Counted from the first letter of the stretch, positions 1 through 13,066 are shown. The stretch: DNA of 64,000 nucleotides from Sarcocystis neurona (GCA_000727475.1 KL647292.1:3242721-3306720), one strand, 5' to 3'. Made by a program: numbers and translations. Notes: generated from the letters alone by a model not told the origin.

Positions 1-1795
1 TCGACGAACTGTCGTCAACCCTCTGCAGGCCTCGCATGTAGACTCACAGAGATTCGAAAGTTTTACAGAATATACGGCTACGCCAGTCTGCGCCTGGGTG
101 TGAAGCTGCCCTGTGGGAGAACGGGTCTCCTTTTCTGTTGACTTTTCGAGCACGTGTGGTACGGATTCTATCTTCCGGTGGTATCTGAGGTAATACAGGT
201 GTCTAATGCTTAACTGCTGCTTGTTCATTTCCTTCGAAACGGTGCATGGATATGTGGAGGACGTTCAAAGCACGGGGAATCGGTGGGAACGCCGCTCCTG
301 CTTTGGTGACTTTCTACAAAAGCGGTGTCCCGGTGCGTCTTCATGGGAAGGGAATGCTATTACACGGTTGAAGTATTTGCCAGCTGTCAAAAGCTACGTC
401 CGGATCTGCAGAGATGGCCGCTTGATGTTTCTAAGCCTCAGACGCTTCTTTCCGCATATCGGTGTGTCGCAAGACGTATACACCGATTTGTGTACCGATA
501 TACAGAGCATAACTAGGCGCGTAAACGTAGGAGAATTGAAACGCACCTGTCAGCGGGATCATTTCATCGTACGTTGCTTTGTGTCTTACACGCCTAGACC
601 ACGGAGAGTGCAGCTTTTCCGTGTGTAAGACGCCTGTACCAGCGTTAGACGGAACACAAACACTACAAGATACTTGGTAACTAGGTTTAGAATCCGTGCA
701 CTGCAACTGCAAACGATAAGATCTGGGTTTGCCCCGAGCAGGAGGAAGTGGGCCGTGAAAGTGTAGGGCGACCACTGTATGAGGGTGGCCCGTTAAAAAA
801 GTGGCCCCGGCGTCTACGACGCTACCACTGACAACTAGCGCACGTGACTTACAGCAGTTTATCAATTCTTCTGGAAAGGCTGCGGAGAGCGCACCAGTCA
901 CAGGCGATACGGCATTCGCGTGAGGAAGAAACGGTGCAGTCAAAAGTGCAAAAATTAGTCGACACGGCTATTCTTGGTTATAAAAAATACGTGCAGAAGT
1001 GCAGAAGCACGTGGATCCCCCCATCCAACCTCCACCTGTAACAGCCTTGCTGCGTGAAACTTCGTGTCACGTCGACAGAACTGCCCCAAGCGCGAACTAA
1101 ATGCAGTGCAAGCTTTTCACGTACCAGGCGCGGGTTCCTGGAAGCCGGGTGTGTTTGCTTGAATGAAGGCTTCAGGTGCACTGGTACAGGGTTTGTGTCG
1201 TCCAGGTCCCCAGCAGCCCACCTGGCCCCGAAACCACAAAGCCCAACTTCCACCCGTTCCGGTCCCTCCCGTAAACACACTCACCCAGAGCAAAAGGCCA
1301 ACGTGGGCTGCCTCCATGGTCTACCACCTTTGACGCCTACTCTCATTGCTGTCATTACTCACGAATTTGCTCACGACACGAGTAACGCCTACAACAGACT
1401 CAGGTGGTAGTATTCGAGAGATTGAACGGCGAAACTGACAGCTGTCCTGTTTCTCATACACTCGGCTTCGCGTTGTGCTGACGTGACCGACACGAGGTCG
1501 GTTTGTCGCAGAGCAACGTAATGCGTCGATCCATGAGTGTACATGCTGTTTGGTGGGAAGCCCTGTTTTCCGTCTTGATGAGTTAGCACTTTACCTGTAG
1601 GGACCTGTGCGTTGACCGGTAACGACTTGGAATCGCTCGAGGTCTTGGTACACAGCAATATCGACGAGATTACGTACGTACAAGAATTCACCCAGAAAAG
1701 ATGTTCGGAGAGCAAGCTGGAGCCGACCACGCAGAGTTGATTTTGCTCTCTACAGTGCTGTTATAGAGTCAAACTGCATGTAGGGGCAAATGTGA
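1..1795. other. no supported gene
   Basis: I see no convincing gene here. The longest open frame is on the minus strand at 431-943 (170 codons). It begins with TTG, contains no recognisable domain, and its length is unremarkable for a window this size. Confidence 0.5.
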
Positions 1796-2199
1796 GTGAG
1801 GAACAAAAGAGTAATTTTGGGACGCTCGAAGAGTTGTCTTAAACTCCTCGTTGCCCTTCTCAACACCACTCAGAGCAGTGCTACCTTTCTTGTATGTTCC
1901 GTAGAACTACCGCTAGACACCTGGGCGATCCAGTGGTTCAGTTTCTACGGCGAGCGAATCCATGGAGAAATGTTGGAGGTTAACGATGGTCCAGAGACGA
2001 AATCTTTCAGAAGTGGGGAGGAAACGCCCTAAACTGGAAGTTCAGCTCCAGAGATAGATTCCATGAAGAAATATTGAAATTAAATGGTAGTACAGAGACG
2101 AAAACCTTCGAAGGAGGAAGGGAGCGCCATAAACTGGTGGATGAGATGCCTCGCACGGAACGTCAAGGAGGTAGCAGAACACTAGGATTCTCAGATTAG
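1796..2199 (+). pseudogene. frameshifted coding-like segment with a duplicated ~34-residue unit
   Basis: Two adjacent units encode clearly related peptides. The first reads WFSFYGERIHGEMLEVNDGP and ends at a stop about 15 codons later (2030-2032). The second reads RDRFHEEILKLNGSTETK and runs on to a stop at 2197-2199. Shared positions are R-x-H-x-E-x-L and ETK-x-F, and several differences are conservative (E/K, V/L, S/T). The units are 101 bases apart, so the second lies in another frame, which implies a one-base shift since duplication. The first frame has no ATG before the repeat (1796 is GTG). I do not recognise the peptide. It may be a decayed gene fragment or exon pair. That it was once coding is an inference from the substitution pattern. 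Confidence 0.35.
1933..2140. repeat. diverged direct tandem duplication, period ~101 bp
   Basis: Two units of about 78 aligned bases start near 1960 (ccatggagaaatg) and 2061 (ccatgaagaaata). Both end in taaactgg, with one single-base indel between them. By eye identity is about 70-75%. Confidence 0.7.
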
Positions 2200-5100
2200 G
2201 TCAAGACTTCGAGTTACCGATTTTCCACGGTGTCGACGGCTGTATCACACAATTTCTATGTGAGGTAACAGGACCTTCAGTCTACCTCGGTGTCCTTCCG
2301 CCGTTTTCGGGAGTGCTCAGGTGACGTATTCTTTGCGGATGTCTACTATTAGGCAAAGGACACAGCTCTCCCTTACAAGGATTACTGTAGTCTGCTACAG
2401 TATCGGGAGCCCGGCGTGTCGCTGTTCCGCGTTGGCAACCGCCAGCGTGGACTATGCACGTCAGCCGAGGGCAAGGCCAGCCGCAGTAAGAAATTCATAT
2501 TCTAAAGGGCTAAGTGCTGTGGTGTGTTGGCTGTTTGCGGCTGTCAAAGAGAAACCGTCTACCCTACCTAACTTTACACAGTAGTCCGCCTGTTCCATCG
2601 AATTTCAATATTTGAAGTGGCGCCGAACGCTGCAGAGCTGTCTTCAGCATGGCCCGCGCCTTGCACGAGCATGACCACGGCGGTCGCGGCTCCGCGCCTA
2701 CAGCTTGTGTCTTGGGTGAAACATGAAGCGTTGAGTTGTGAAAGAGTATTTTGAGTGAACTATGCCGGGATACTGCCGTCAGGTTTCATTGCGTTTGAGT
2801 CACCTACGCGCTGTAGACAGTGAGCGTGTCTCTCTTCGGCATAGAAATAGGCACAAATAGTTAGCATTACCGTGTGTGGTGCCGTCGTCGCCAGCTGCCC
2901 CCTGTAACTGTTCGTCAGACGCTGTTCGTTCCTACGTATCTGGCTCACGAGCATCCACCATGCCAGCACAGAAACAGACCGCAGGCACACGACACAGAGT
3001 CGAAGGCGCGTGAAACACACCAAGGCGCCCACGACTAAGGTATAACCACAGCCTGTGGTTTCAACCGCCAAAAATTGTCCTTCGTTTTGCCAACTCCAGG
3101 GCGCCTTCTGAGACTGCATCGTGCACGACTCTGCAAAGTCGGTCAACGCGAGCTTCGTCACACGGGCGGCGCACGAATATGCAGCATTCCATCAGGGCAT
3201 TCGGGATCTACCCACTGCAGTATTTTTCTTTGCATCGGTCTTCTTCACGACAGGTACGCTGCCGCACAACCTTCGCATACACTAAACTGCTGAACCTTTG
3301 CAGAGCTTCCTTACCCCACGACCTAAATATAGGCCCTTTTCCCCCAATGCATGTGCATACATACACGAGCCAGCATTATTCACGCCTACACGTCCTCTCG
3401 TGGGGCGTCGGAGGAAAATCCCTCCACCACTACCTCAAGAACCATGCAGCAGAGCAACATGTTGGAGTAGGCTGCGGTATATGGAAATGCGAGCCAGTGG
3501 CCGCGCTCCGCGCCATCGTTGTCCACTCAGAAAAAAAAGCCATCTTCACAGGGAGGTGTAAGCTCCCTGCTCCCTCTACAATACACACGCTGTAGCGTAT
3601 TTCGTGTTACCGGAGACTTATCGCAGGTCCTAGGGGCTGTGACGGTAGACACTTCCTATCGTTTGACGAGGTATCAGGGTGCTTTCATATGTGATTTTGT
3701 GTCCGTGATGCTGAGAGATCTGGGTGTGTACCCCCGTTAGCGCCGTTTCCGGAGGCAGGATTTGGACTCATATTTTCACGGTACCACGAAGATGGTGTGC
3801 CGTCCGTGCCACATTTCATTTTTCCGAACGAAAACGCGCTGTGCGTACGCATCAAGGTACTGCGCGCGACAATATTAGTTTTGCAACTTTCCTCGCAACC
3901 TGAGATAGAAGACAACATGAAATGAGATTGAAGTCTGTGAGTTTTTGCTGTCGGATGTTTGTCCGCGATGGGGAATTCATAACAACTGAGCAACAGCTAC
4001 GTAGGTGTCCGTCTCTCTTCAACAAGTAACAGAGCGAAGTGTGCTAGCGGGACAGCTCTGAATAGACACAATGGCAGGATTACTGTCTGAAAATAATTAC
4101 ATGGTCACTGTGTGTCTGTACAAGGATAAGGGTTTCTGCGTATCCAAGGAATATTAGCGAAAGTAATATAATCTTGCCATCCGGCACCATCGTGCAAGAT
4201 AGAGGGCAACAGCGAATCACCGTGGACGCCACGGCAGTGCTGTAACTTGCCGTTAATTCTGTGTAATGGCAACGCTGGGTGGAGTAAGATACGTTTTTGA
4301 CTGCAAGCGTGAGTAAATCCCTGCTTGTCACAATACGGGATACGCCTTAACTTGCTTCCGGAGGCAAGAATCCTAGTGGGTAACAGAGTTCCCATCTGCG
4401 GGTGTCGGCTGATCGAAGCGTCTCTTTCAAACATGCGCGCTACGCTTGCTTGTCATCACGTTCTCTGACACTGGTTTTACGCCTCATGGAGACGCTGCGA
4501 GTCCGCTCAACATGTCAGCACTGCTGGGCGTGACGTTGCAGCGCCTCCGTTGTGAACACCGGAACGAGGGTGTTCTGTACGAGCGTATACCGACTGCTGC
4601 ACTGAACATGCATTGCAAATGACGTAGTCACGACAAGTTGTGGCAGAAGATTACTGAATGAGAGGAATGTACGAGGATTTCATCAACGTGATGGAAAGGG
4701 GGGTCACAAAGTGGCACACGCACGCGCACCCGCGCATTTGAAGCGCTTTTCACCACGGGGTAATCACTCAAGGAAGGGACAAAAGTAGTCGAGGACGACT
4801 GTTTTCTAGTGTCCACTCTGCTCTTACTGTACCATGCATAACGGAGGACCTATATCCTGCAGGACTTTACGAATGCGGAGACAGCTGTCGTTTTGAGGGC
4901 TGCTAAACTCCTGTGAAAGAAGCAGATTGTCAAACTGCGCAAACGCATCTGGCATCCGATTGCGGACATAACAAGTCGGATTGCACCCATTTGCTGGCAA
5001 TCAGCATGAAATACTTCTGCATGGATGGCGTGTTCTGCATTAAGTACCGCCTCCCAACACACTTTAGAAACGCGTATGATACATATGTGAAACTACTACT

Positions 5101-5823
5101 GAGAAGTATCCAAGTATTCTTGGATTTCTGGCATGATCTACGTTGATTGGGACGTACACGTTACATCTGTCTGACGGTGAAGTTGGCCGTCGTACAGGCG
5201 TATTGCAACCGTAGCCATATTAATAGGTCAGAGCCGGGACACATTTTGTTTCTTGTACGGCACAGCTTAAACTTTTCCTCTTGCTTGTATACCGCTAAGG
5301 CAACGACGCGTAGATACATACGTGAGGAGTCCTTGATAACACGCTGCCCCACGCCTCGGTTAACACTGTCTTCTCCGAAGTTGAGGACGTCTAAAGGGCC
5401 TTCAAATTACTGCAAAGCGTACTGCCCTGCGGGTGAGAGAATATAAAATAGGACGCTTGTATCCTCGACTGCTTTCGGCGCTGCTCTGGAACCTTCCAAT
5501 CAGCATGGACTCCCAGTAAGACAAACGCTAGTGATTTTTGTAGGGACACCAAAACGGATAAGAACCCGAGATAGAATAGCACAAGAATATGCGACGTAGA
5601 AGCGGAGGACGTAAAGAGGCACTTGAACGCGACTCGTGAAGTCGGAGTGGAATGCCACACCACCAGGGAGCACATTCTTGTGTTCCGGTGTTTCCCGCTT
5701 CGACGTGAAACGGAGCTACCAGAAAAGTATCAATCCGCCTGGGAAATTGGATGATGTAGTTCACGTCAGCGGATGCACCTTCAACTGCCTCGATCATGAA
5801 GTCCTTAGCAAACACACTACACA
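2200..5823. other. no supported gene
   Basis: Only short frames are present, with no domain, repeat family, microsatellite or RNA gene that I can support. Confidence 0.5.
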
Positions 5824-6177
5824 ATGACATCTGGAAGTAACTCTGATGCGTCGCGCAGACTTTGGGAACACGTTTCTGCAAGAGGAGGCACCTCATTTAT
5901 GCGAGTCGCAGACCTGTCCCCGCAGACTAGTCGGTTTACTCCGAAAACAGAGACGTGCCAGCTTGCTTTTGCTACTTATTTTCCATCAGACAGTCTCGGT
6001 CTGCGTACGTGTAGCCTGTACACGTGTGGCGGGATCAGACTTCGGTGTGAGGAGGGACAATTCGCTCTCACACGCTTTAGAAATGGCAGATGGCGAGTCA
6101 CATGTGGTCGTGACTCGGTTCTGTCTAATGTAGACACGTGTAACTACATGAAGGCGGGTGTGTTTGCGTACTTGTGA
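5824..6177 (+). CDS. unrecognised 117-codon open frame
   Basis: The frame begins with ATG at 5824 and ends at TGA. The second half contains a short Cys-containing stretch (CGGIRLRCEEG, then WRVTCG). I cannot assign it to a family, and frames of this length are expected by chance here. There is no supporting neighbour and no clear promoter. It could equally be an exon or noise. Confidence 0.12.
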   Translation: MTSGSNSDASRRLWEHVSARGGTSFMRVADLSPQTSRFTPKTETCQLAFATYFPSDSLGLRTCSLYTCGGIRLRCEEGQFALTRFRNGRWRVTCGRDSVLSNVDTCNYMKAGVFAYL

Positions 6178-8650
6178 TGTTGTCGCGTGAGCGCTTGCGT
6201 GTGCCATGAAACGCGACCCGGGTGGCTGCATCAAACCCGGCACTGAACGACACAGAGAACACCGGAACAAAAATGCGCCACCTCATCGAGTGAGAGAAAG
6301 ACTCTGTTTCTCTGTCAGGCCGCTTGCAAGTTCCGACTGGAACAGTGTGACAGTTTCAGTGTTCAACGACGTTACCGAGAGCGACGCCCCCCAGAGCAAT
6401 GCTCTCAGTGCTCCCCTTGGCGCTCCTCAGCCAGCTGTACCCTGCACCTCGACCGTTGACATTTGTGACGAGAGGTGTGAGGTTACACGTGTCGGCGAGT
6501 AAAGTGGCGGAACAGGGCGAGGAACAGAAAAGCTGACCGAGACTTTCTCTTCTGGGCACATCACCGGCAACTCTGCGGAAAAGTAGAGCACGGTACACTT
6601 TTATAACGCGTGTTCATGACAACCGTCTTCCATTTCTACACTTTGCTCCTCTCTCTCGGTAAATTCTCTGGGTAACCAAAGGTATGAATACCAGCGTCAA
6701 CAGCTGTTGCACCACAGCAAGCAGCACTTAACACTTTGTAATAAGTAGACATACACCAGTTCCTCCTGTTTCGCTGTGTCTTTCCTTTCGAATCAACGCC
6801 AGAAAAAGAAATCCTGGCACGGATAAGAGAGACGCACGGCATCAGGCATACCCCAGGGATTGCTGCGATTGTTTAGGACTTTCTGACCGTCAACGCAGGG
6901 GAATACTCCAGCGTGAAAAGACAATAAATCCCTCAGTACAAGCCACGCATATGAGTTGTTACCGCTGGTTCTCTATAGCCGCCCAGTTTCGGAGACGTTT
7001 TTCCTTGTCAGTGAGTTATAACCTGCTCAATGGAGTGGCAAGTGAGTGTTTCTGGAGCGTCCGCCCATTCTGCTCCGCATGAATACGGAAGAACACATGT
7101 CAGAGAATGCACACCATCAGTGAACAGCGCCCGCTCGACGACTTCCTCTTCATAGAAGGTGCGGGTATATCAGCAGGGGGCGACGTGTAAAACACCAAAT
7201 CTATTCTTTTGGCACTCTTAAACGAGGTCCGCATTCACCGCATCCGGCGATCACCCTTTTCGGTAGAGTGCAACGGACAGACCAAAGTGTATCCGCACGC
7301 GCCCATAACGTAGCTTGCCACTGCTCTAAGAGGGCGCGGACCGTCTGTGGTTCGTTTCCACTTCAAAAAGAGCACCACCTAGTCACTCCAGGAAAAATTG
7401 CCTTCCTCGCCCGTAATGGTCTTATTCTGCGTCTATCTTTTTTATACGTGATGCTGGGTCAGCAGCTCTGAGCTCCTTGATCCGTTCATACACATGTGGC
7501 CAATAAATTCTTCTGTCCGGGGCTTTTGATGATCTTGCACTTGTAGGGTAACCTTTACGCGCTCAGATGGTTTGTAACACTTTGAGTTTTCGCGAGGCTT
7601 CGCCTCCGTGCTATGCGACTTTTGTGCTGAAAAGCATGAGCTTAAGGTTTCTGCGTCCGCAACGTTCGAGTTCTTACGCCCGTCAGCCAATGTACAGACG
7701 GAAGTCACACATTTGAAGCTCACCCCTGTGCTTGAAGTGCCACCGTCTCCCCAATCTTCAGCGCTTCTGGTAAACACTTTGTAGCTTTAAGGTTCAGATG
7801 CCTCTACCTAGAAAGTGCATCACGCTGCTGACTCAGCGGCTATACGACTGCTGAAGCAAGCGTACGAAACTGCTCAGCACAGCATAGGCAGTCCGCCTCA
7901 CCAGAAACGGACCCTTTACGTATCAGGTCCGTAGGTGGTTTATATCTGGGTCGTTTATGGTGTGCAATGAGTCCAGGATGGTGTGTGATGTCCCTCACAG
8001 CCCTTTCGGAAGACAGGAGCGTTACCAACGCCGCTGAAGACTCACTCATACCCGCGGTGAGTCTATTTCTAGGCATCTGTGTGCTCTCAACGCGACAGGT
8101 GTGCGTGCAGGCACTCAGCATCAAGAAGGACACACACACTCATACACACGGAGGTACGCTCGTCGAGCAGAGCAATGTAAGAAATTGAGTCCAATGTGAC
8201 TTGTCGTGCAGCACGTTGAAAAGTCGTTTTTCGTGTTGCCGGATGAACGTTTATTTTTCACTTCTTTGTGCAGCGCTTGCATTTAAACTGCCTGCTGAAT
8301 ACCACAGGTTCAGAAAGTGCAGTCAGCCTGTGGCGTCACTGTGCCTCTTCGTGTTTCGCCGCCATCGGACACACCGTTGTTTGCGAATGGGGTACGCAGT
8401 TGACAAGAGAGAGCGTACGCGTCTTCCCGTCTGCGCACAAACATTAACTGTGTCCACACTGACAACGCCGCGTGCTGAGATTCTTTCATTCAAGACTGTC
8501 TACGCAAGATGACCAAAGGTGTAAGTGCGTAAACCCCCGCATCGGAAGGAAAAATTATGTGGCACCGCACCGCAGTCAGAAGCACAGTGTATATAAATAT
8601 CTATGTGCAGCATAAATGACATATATCCTTACATCATGTATATACATAGG
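6178..8650. other. no supported gene
   Basis: No coding region or RNA gene can be supported. A short CA-rich tract lies at about 8130-8150. Confidence 0.5.
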
Positions 8651-8690
8651 TACATATACATATATATATATATATGTATATATATATGTA
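8651..8690. repeat. AT microsatellite
   Basis: Interrupted (TA)n with tac/tgt variants. Confidence 0.9.
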
Positions 8691-9513
8691 CAAGTGAAGT
8701 GTGAGCACTGCCGTACTTTGGACTGTGCCACGTTTTCCCCATTTGCTTAGGAGTGTGAGTGTCCGGCCGCCGGTCAAAGATTCAGAGTGCCAGATGCGTT
8801 TGACAGCAGACCGCATTGTGCAGGAGTGTAACATTGGACTTGCTGGATAGAGCCTGCTGCCGTTTCAGCCTGGTTTTCTTCACTGGGGTTTCAAACCGAC
8901 ACAATCAGAGCACTACTTCTTTTATGCTTCTCAGACAGTGGGACTTTGTTCACGGAATCGGCAGATTCGGGTAAAACTCTGGACCGACGGTAGCATCGAC
9001 GGCATTGCACGGAGTCGAAACCCAGCACTGGACGCAGGGGCAACTGCAGCAATACCACTGCAGCCAGCAGCTTGCAAGTCGTGGCGTAGATTTGCCGGGA
9101 TAACACAGGCATGCGGACCAGACGTGCAGGTTGACCTGGACGAAAAGAAAATATGGAGAAACATGGCTCTAGAGGTGCATGTGACTTACAGACACAACAG
9201 CAGAAACTCCTGCATGCGAGTACATAGACGGGTTTTCCCAGGTGAGCGCAGCTGGCGCACACATTCGTCCACTAAGAAGAAAGACACAAAGCTGCGTCAA
9301 ACGCTACCACGACTTACCAGTCAGTGCTTCATACAGAGAGAGGTGATTTGAAGTTTGTCCAGGCCCACAGTGACACGAATAGAAAGACTTATAGGTATGA
9401 CTGTGTATACTTTTCTCCATGCATATGAACATACATACACATATATGTGTACTCAAACGTAAATGTACACATGCCTACCTATACGCATTGGTCCACGGCT
9501 ACCAACGACTATA
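8691..9513. other. no supported gene
   Basis: The + frame 8938-9351 (137 codons, first codon GTG) and its antisense frames are open. None has a recognisable motif. Confidence 0.45.
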
Positions 9514-9568
9514 GGTATCTATCTATCTACCTTATCTATCTATATATATACACACACATGTACACACC
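9514..9568. repeat. compound microsatellite (ATCT)n-(AT)n-(AC)n
   Basis: A tetranucleotide ATCT run grades into TA and CA dinucleotides. Confidence 0.9.
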
Positions 9569-10290
9569 CAAAATAACCATCAGGGCACTCTACTGGGGAA
9601 AAGGTACAGTTACCATTTTCGAACGGAGGCACAGTACTTGTCTATATTGTACCACTGGTTGCTACACGCTGTCCTTTTTCACCAGTACCATCACTACCCA
9701 TCTCCACAAGTTTTGCTGTTCCGCATGCCGATTGATCCTGCGCGTCCTCACTGCAACTCCTCCTTCGTGCTGTCCATGTGTGTATGATTACATACACATA
9801 TGTTTGCGTACACCACTAGGTAGTCCCGTTATTGTTAACTACACTATTGAGACGGTCAGTAGGGATCCAAACATATAGATATTATCATCGGTGTGCTTCC
9901 GTACGGTGAATTAGAAGAAGCGAGAAACACACGCATATGTGGAGGAGTGCACTTGTTTATCTCCATACCGCTTTGAGGATTCGAACAGAAGAAGACGTTG
10001 GATACCTGTAGAGACACAGAGAAATTCAGACAGATGGATGTGCTTATATTACAGATGGACAAAACACACGTATGCACGGATACGTGTCTCTCTCCCTACA
10101 TATGTATATACATACATATATAATAGTGATTTTGATAAGTATCAGTACTACAAATGTCAACACACACGGTGGAAACACAGTGCATATGACTGGATATCCG
10201 AAGAACCTGGAGCCTGAAATGTCGCTCTTGATGTGTATGCTGCACCGTAGAGCACCACCGACAGTAGACGGAGCGATGGTAGCAGCACTT
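9569..10290. other. no supported gene
   Basis: AT/CA-rich sequence with many short TACATA-type runs. Open frames here come from low complexity. Confidence 0.5.
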
Positions 10291-10347
10291 CACATATATA
10301 TATATATATATACATATATGTATATGCGTACACATCCATATATATTC
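10291..10347. repeat. AT microsatellite
   Basis: An (AT)n tract of about 20 bases, followed by TACATATATG-type variants. Confidence 0.9.
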
Positions 10348-10546
10348 GTGGTCACGGGCTAAGAGCGAAGACGCAGGACGAGAAACGGCGCCAGCGCATG
10401 GTAAGGGGGGGGAAGAGGCAGAAGGCGGCTGCAGCAGCAGCGGCCTCGAGGTGACGTGAAAAAGATGGAAGCTGCAGAAGGTGACGCTTTGATGTTTCTC
10501 ACGCAAAGTCGCCCGCAGGCAGAACGAGAGCACGTGGGTACACTGT

Positions 10547-11191
10547 ACCAAGCGTACAGTGTGGGCCACCTGGACACCTTGGGCTTGTGTGAGCGACTCC
10601 GCGGGCACGTCGCGTGTACAGTGAGCACGATCCAGATGTATGGGACAGGATCTACAAAATCCCACGCTCCCGGCAATGACGGTGTGTTTATACTCTGCCG
10701 ACGTCCTTGTGGAATGTCGTATGCAGGCTTCGCTAGCCAGTCGCGAAGGCATTGTGTAAAATAATCGCGCCACTACATACGTGTGCCCACGTATATGTAC
10801 ATATATACAGGTGTATTGAAATCTCTGCAGTGCTATATGGTAACTGTTTACTCGTGTGCATGCGCGCAGTGCGCGCATGCACACGAGTAAACAGTTACCA
10901 TATAGCACTGCAGAGATTTCAATACACCTGTATATATGTACATATACGTGGGCACACGTATGTAGTGGCGCGATTATTTTACACAATGCCTTCGCGACTG
11001 GCTAGCGAAGCCTGCATACGACATTCCACAAGGACGTCGGCAGAGTATAAACACACCGTCATTGCCGGGAGCGTGGGATTTTGTAGATCCTGTCCCATAC
11101 ATCTGGATCGTGCTCACTGTACACGCGACGTGCCCGCGGAGTCGCTCACACAAGCTCAAGGTGTCCAGGTGGCCCACACTGTACGCTTGGT
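10547..11191. repeat. 645-bp near-perfect spacerless palindrome
   Basis: The arms 10547-10868 and 10870-11191 are reverse complements around the single base at 10869. Reading both arms through by eye, I find one mismatch (10582 versus 11156), so about 321 of 322 positions pair. The symmetry stops sharply at both ends: 10546 does not pair with 11192, and the flanks are unrelated. The arms have ordinary composition, including a short TA-rich part, so this is not simple-sequence DNA. The centre is a GC-rich core (gcgcgcagtgcgcgc). Because the arms mirror each other, the same peptide is read on both strands, and the long frames crossing this segment are by-products. It could be a genuine inverted duplication able to form a cruciform or long hairpin RNA, or a fold-back assembly or library artefact. 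Confidence 0.95.
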
Positions 11192-11345
11192 TACTCACCA
11201 GGGTAAGGACGTGACGCAGAGTTGCAGTTTCGAGACTGGTCTCCTATTTCAGGCAGGTGCACCTCAGACGCTCGAGGATGTTGCAGCTACACAAGATTTG
11301 CAACTGCACGCGCATGGGTAGGCTACGGAGTGGCCAGCTTTTATT

Positions 11346-11876
11346 ATGAAATGTTGCCGACAATTACTGTCGGTATTGCTGCAGCCACTGTTGCGTCTGC
11401 TGCTGCACCCGGTGACGATGATGGAGTTGCGGCTCTTGCTACTGCTGGCGCACATGGTGGTGCTGCGGTGGCCACTACTGAAGGCTCTGAATGCTACGTG
11501 CCTTGGCGTCGTTGATACCACGACCGTCAGCAGCAGAATGTGTCAACACGCCCCGACGCTGCACACTTTACGCACTTTTCCTTCAAAACCCCTGGAAGCA
11601 ATCAGTACCAGCAGCACAGGCAGCCGTAACCGCCCTGCAGTGTGCACACGTTCTCGACAAATACGCAATGACGCAGCCGCACCTCCTCTACTAGTGGATG
11701 CACAACTGCGAGAGGTCTATAGAGAAGGCGTTTTCCTGCTGCATGCGCCTGCTGTTACCAGGGTAGACACGGCCTTTCTGTATATGTGTAATGAGACAGA
11801 CGCAAACGGCCGGCATACAGGAATGCGTCCACGCTTGTGCGTGCATATGTGTGCGCGATCACCTTTGAACACGTAA
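11346..11876 (+). CDS. low-complexity 176-codon open frame, doubtful
   Basis: The frame starts with ATG and opens with a Leu-rich stretch that CTG-rich DNA (11346-11490) would produce anyway. The overlapping frame 11222-11515 reads the same DNA as Ala/Gly/Thr-rich (GIAAATVASAAAPGDDDG). That resembles the Ala-rich reading of the island at 22.3-23.7 kb and may be the truer frame. Neither has a recognised domain. The length is compatible with chance in biased sequence. Confidence 0.15.
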   Translation: MKCCRQLLSVLLQPLLRLLLHPVTMMELRLLLLLAHMVVLRWPLLKALNATCLGVVDTTTVSSRMCQHAPTLHTLRTFPSKPLEAISTSSTGSRNRPAVCTRSRQIRNDAAAPPLLVDAQLREVYREGVFLLHAPAVTRVDTAFLYMCNETDANGRHTGMRPRLCVHMCARSPLNT

Positions 11877-12839
11877 CGTTTAGCAACGTATACGCAGAGG
11901 TCCTCCACGCTGTCCCTCACCTATACAGTCACAGATACAATAGACTCATACACTTTATGCATTGGAAACAGACATGTATTACACACGTCTGTTTACACAT
12001 GGTATTTCTGATATATATATATATATGTATACACATATATGTACACATCGAGACCTATACGCGCACGGGCACGTAGAGCTCACGATAGAGAACTTGTGAT
12101 CGTTTAGATATATGCATCTGTCTGCGATGACCAACGTTCTTCCAGGCAGTCCAGCTGTTCTGTATCACAAGGAATCCTTCGTAGTAGCCCCCCCTAACGT
12201 AACCGCAGATCCTTCCTGAACTAATACGTGCCGGGGACTTATAATAATTCTTCACGTCTCCCAACGTGACGCACGTGATGCTACACTTCGGAATTTTGAA
12301 CGTGGTCGGCGACCTGCACTTGTCTTCATCCCGCCACATCGTACGCGTACGTCGAAAATCTTCTGTCTCCTCTCACCCCTGTTTCCGCTCGTGCTTCTCT
12401 CCTGCCGCCGCTCTAGCTTGCATCATCCTCCTCCCGCTGCGACAAGATTCGCCTGCTCTGCTTGCGCCTGCACCCTGTGCGGGTCGGCAGCGCGTCGCAC
12501 TCCTCCGTTGCCAGTTTTGCTGGTCTAGCTACAGCATTCAGTGACGGGATGGCAGTCTATCTGTAGCAACGAAGCAGCAACGCTAGAAGCAGAGGGCTGT
12601 CCTCGTTCTGACTGCTTATCACTATCTGCAACAGTACAACGATAGTAGGGGACAGAGTCAAAATATCCTTCTATAGACATACTCTTATCTCCTGACGCAC
12701 CCCTTGACGTGCTGAAACTATACGTATGTGTACGCAGACATGGTTAAACACACTCGTGACCCATCTTCCCATCACGAGTGCGGAAAGTCCACCCCGTACG
12801 GCATTTCTAACGAAGTTTACCTGCCAAGGTTTCCGCGCC
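11877..12839. other. no supported gene; pyrimidine-rich stretch
   Basis: An AT microsatellite occupies 12010-12046. From about 12320 to 12500 the + strand is strongly C/T-rich, and this switches to purine-rich sequence after about 12.88 kb. No gene is supported. Confidence 0.5.
12010..12046. repeat. AT microsatellite
   Basis: (AT)n with GTATACAC interruptions. Confidence 0.9.
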
Positions 12840-13066
12840 CAGACTCTGGTAAAGGAGCAAGGTGTCACCACCTTGCGCTTCCAACAGCAGCATCAACAGA
12901 GCAGCAACAGCGGCACCGGTACCCGAACAGAAGACCCGTACGGGTAGCAGCCCCCGCCGGGCACAACGAGAAACGCAACCAGGTGGCCGCCTGGCCCAGT
13001 CCCAACATTCGCAGCGGGAGCTCCGTAGCGAAGGCAGTGCAACATTGTCAGAGGAGCAACAATTGA

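Noticed and set aside
9965..9990. tRNA B-box-like gttcgaatcc (reverse strand); similar ggttcaaacc near 49271
   Set aside because: The T-stem bases around neither site pair, and no matching A-box or acceptor stem is present.
10096..10986. 296-codon minus-strand frame and its + strand twin at 10752-11321
   Set aside because: Both arise from the palindrome, which reads the same peptide on both strands, plus microsatellite codons. The first codon is TTG.
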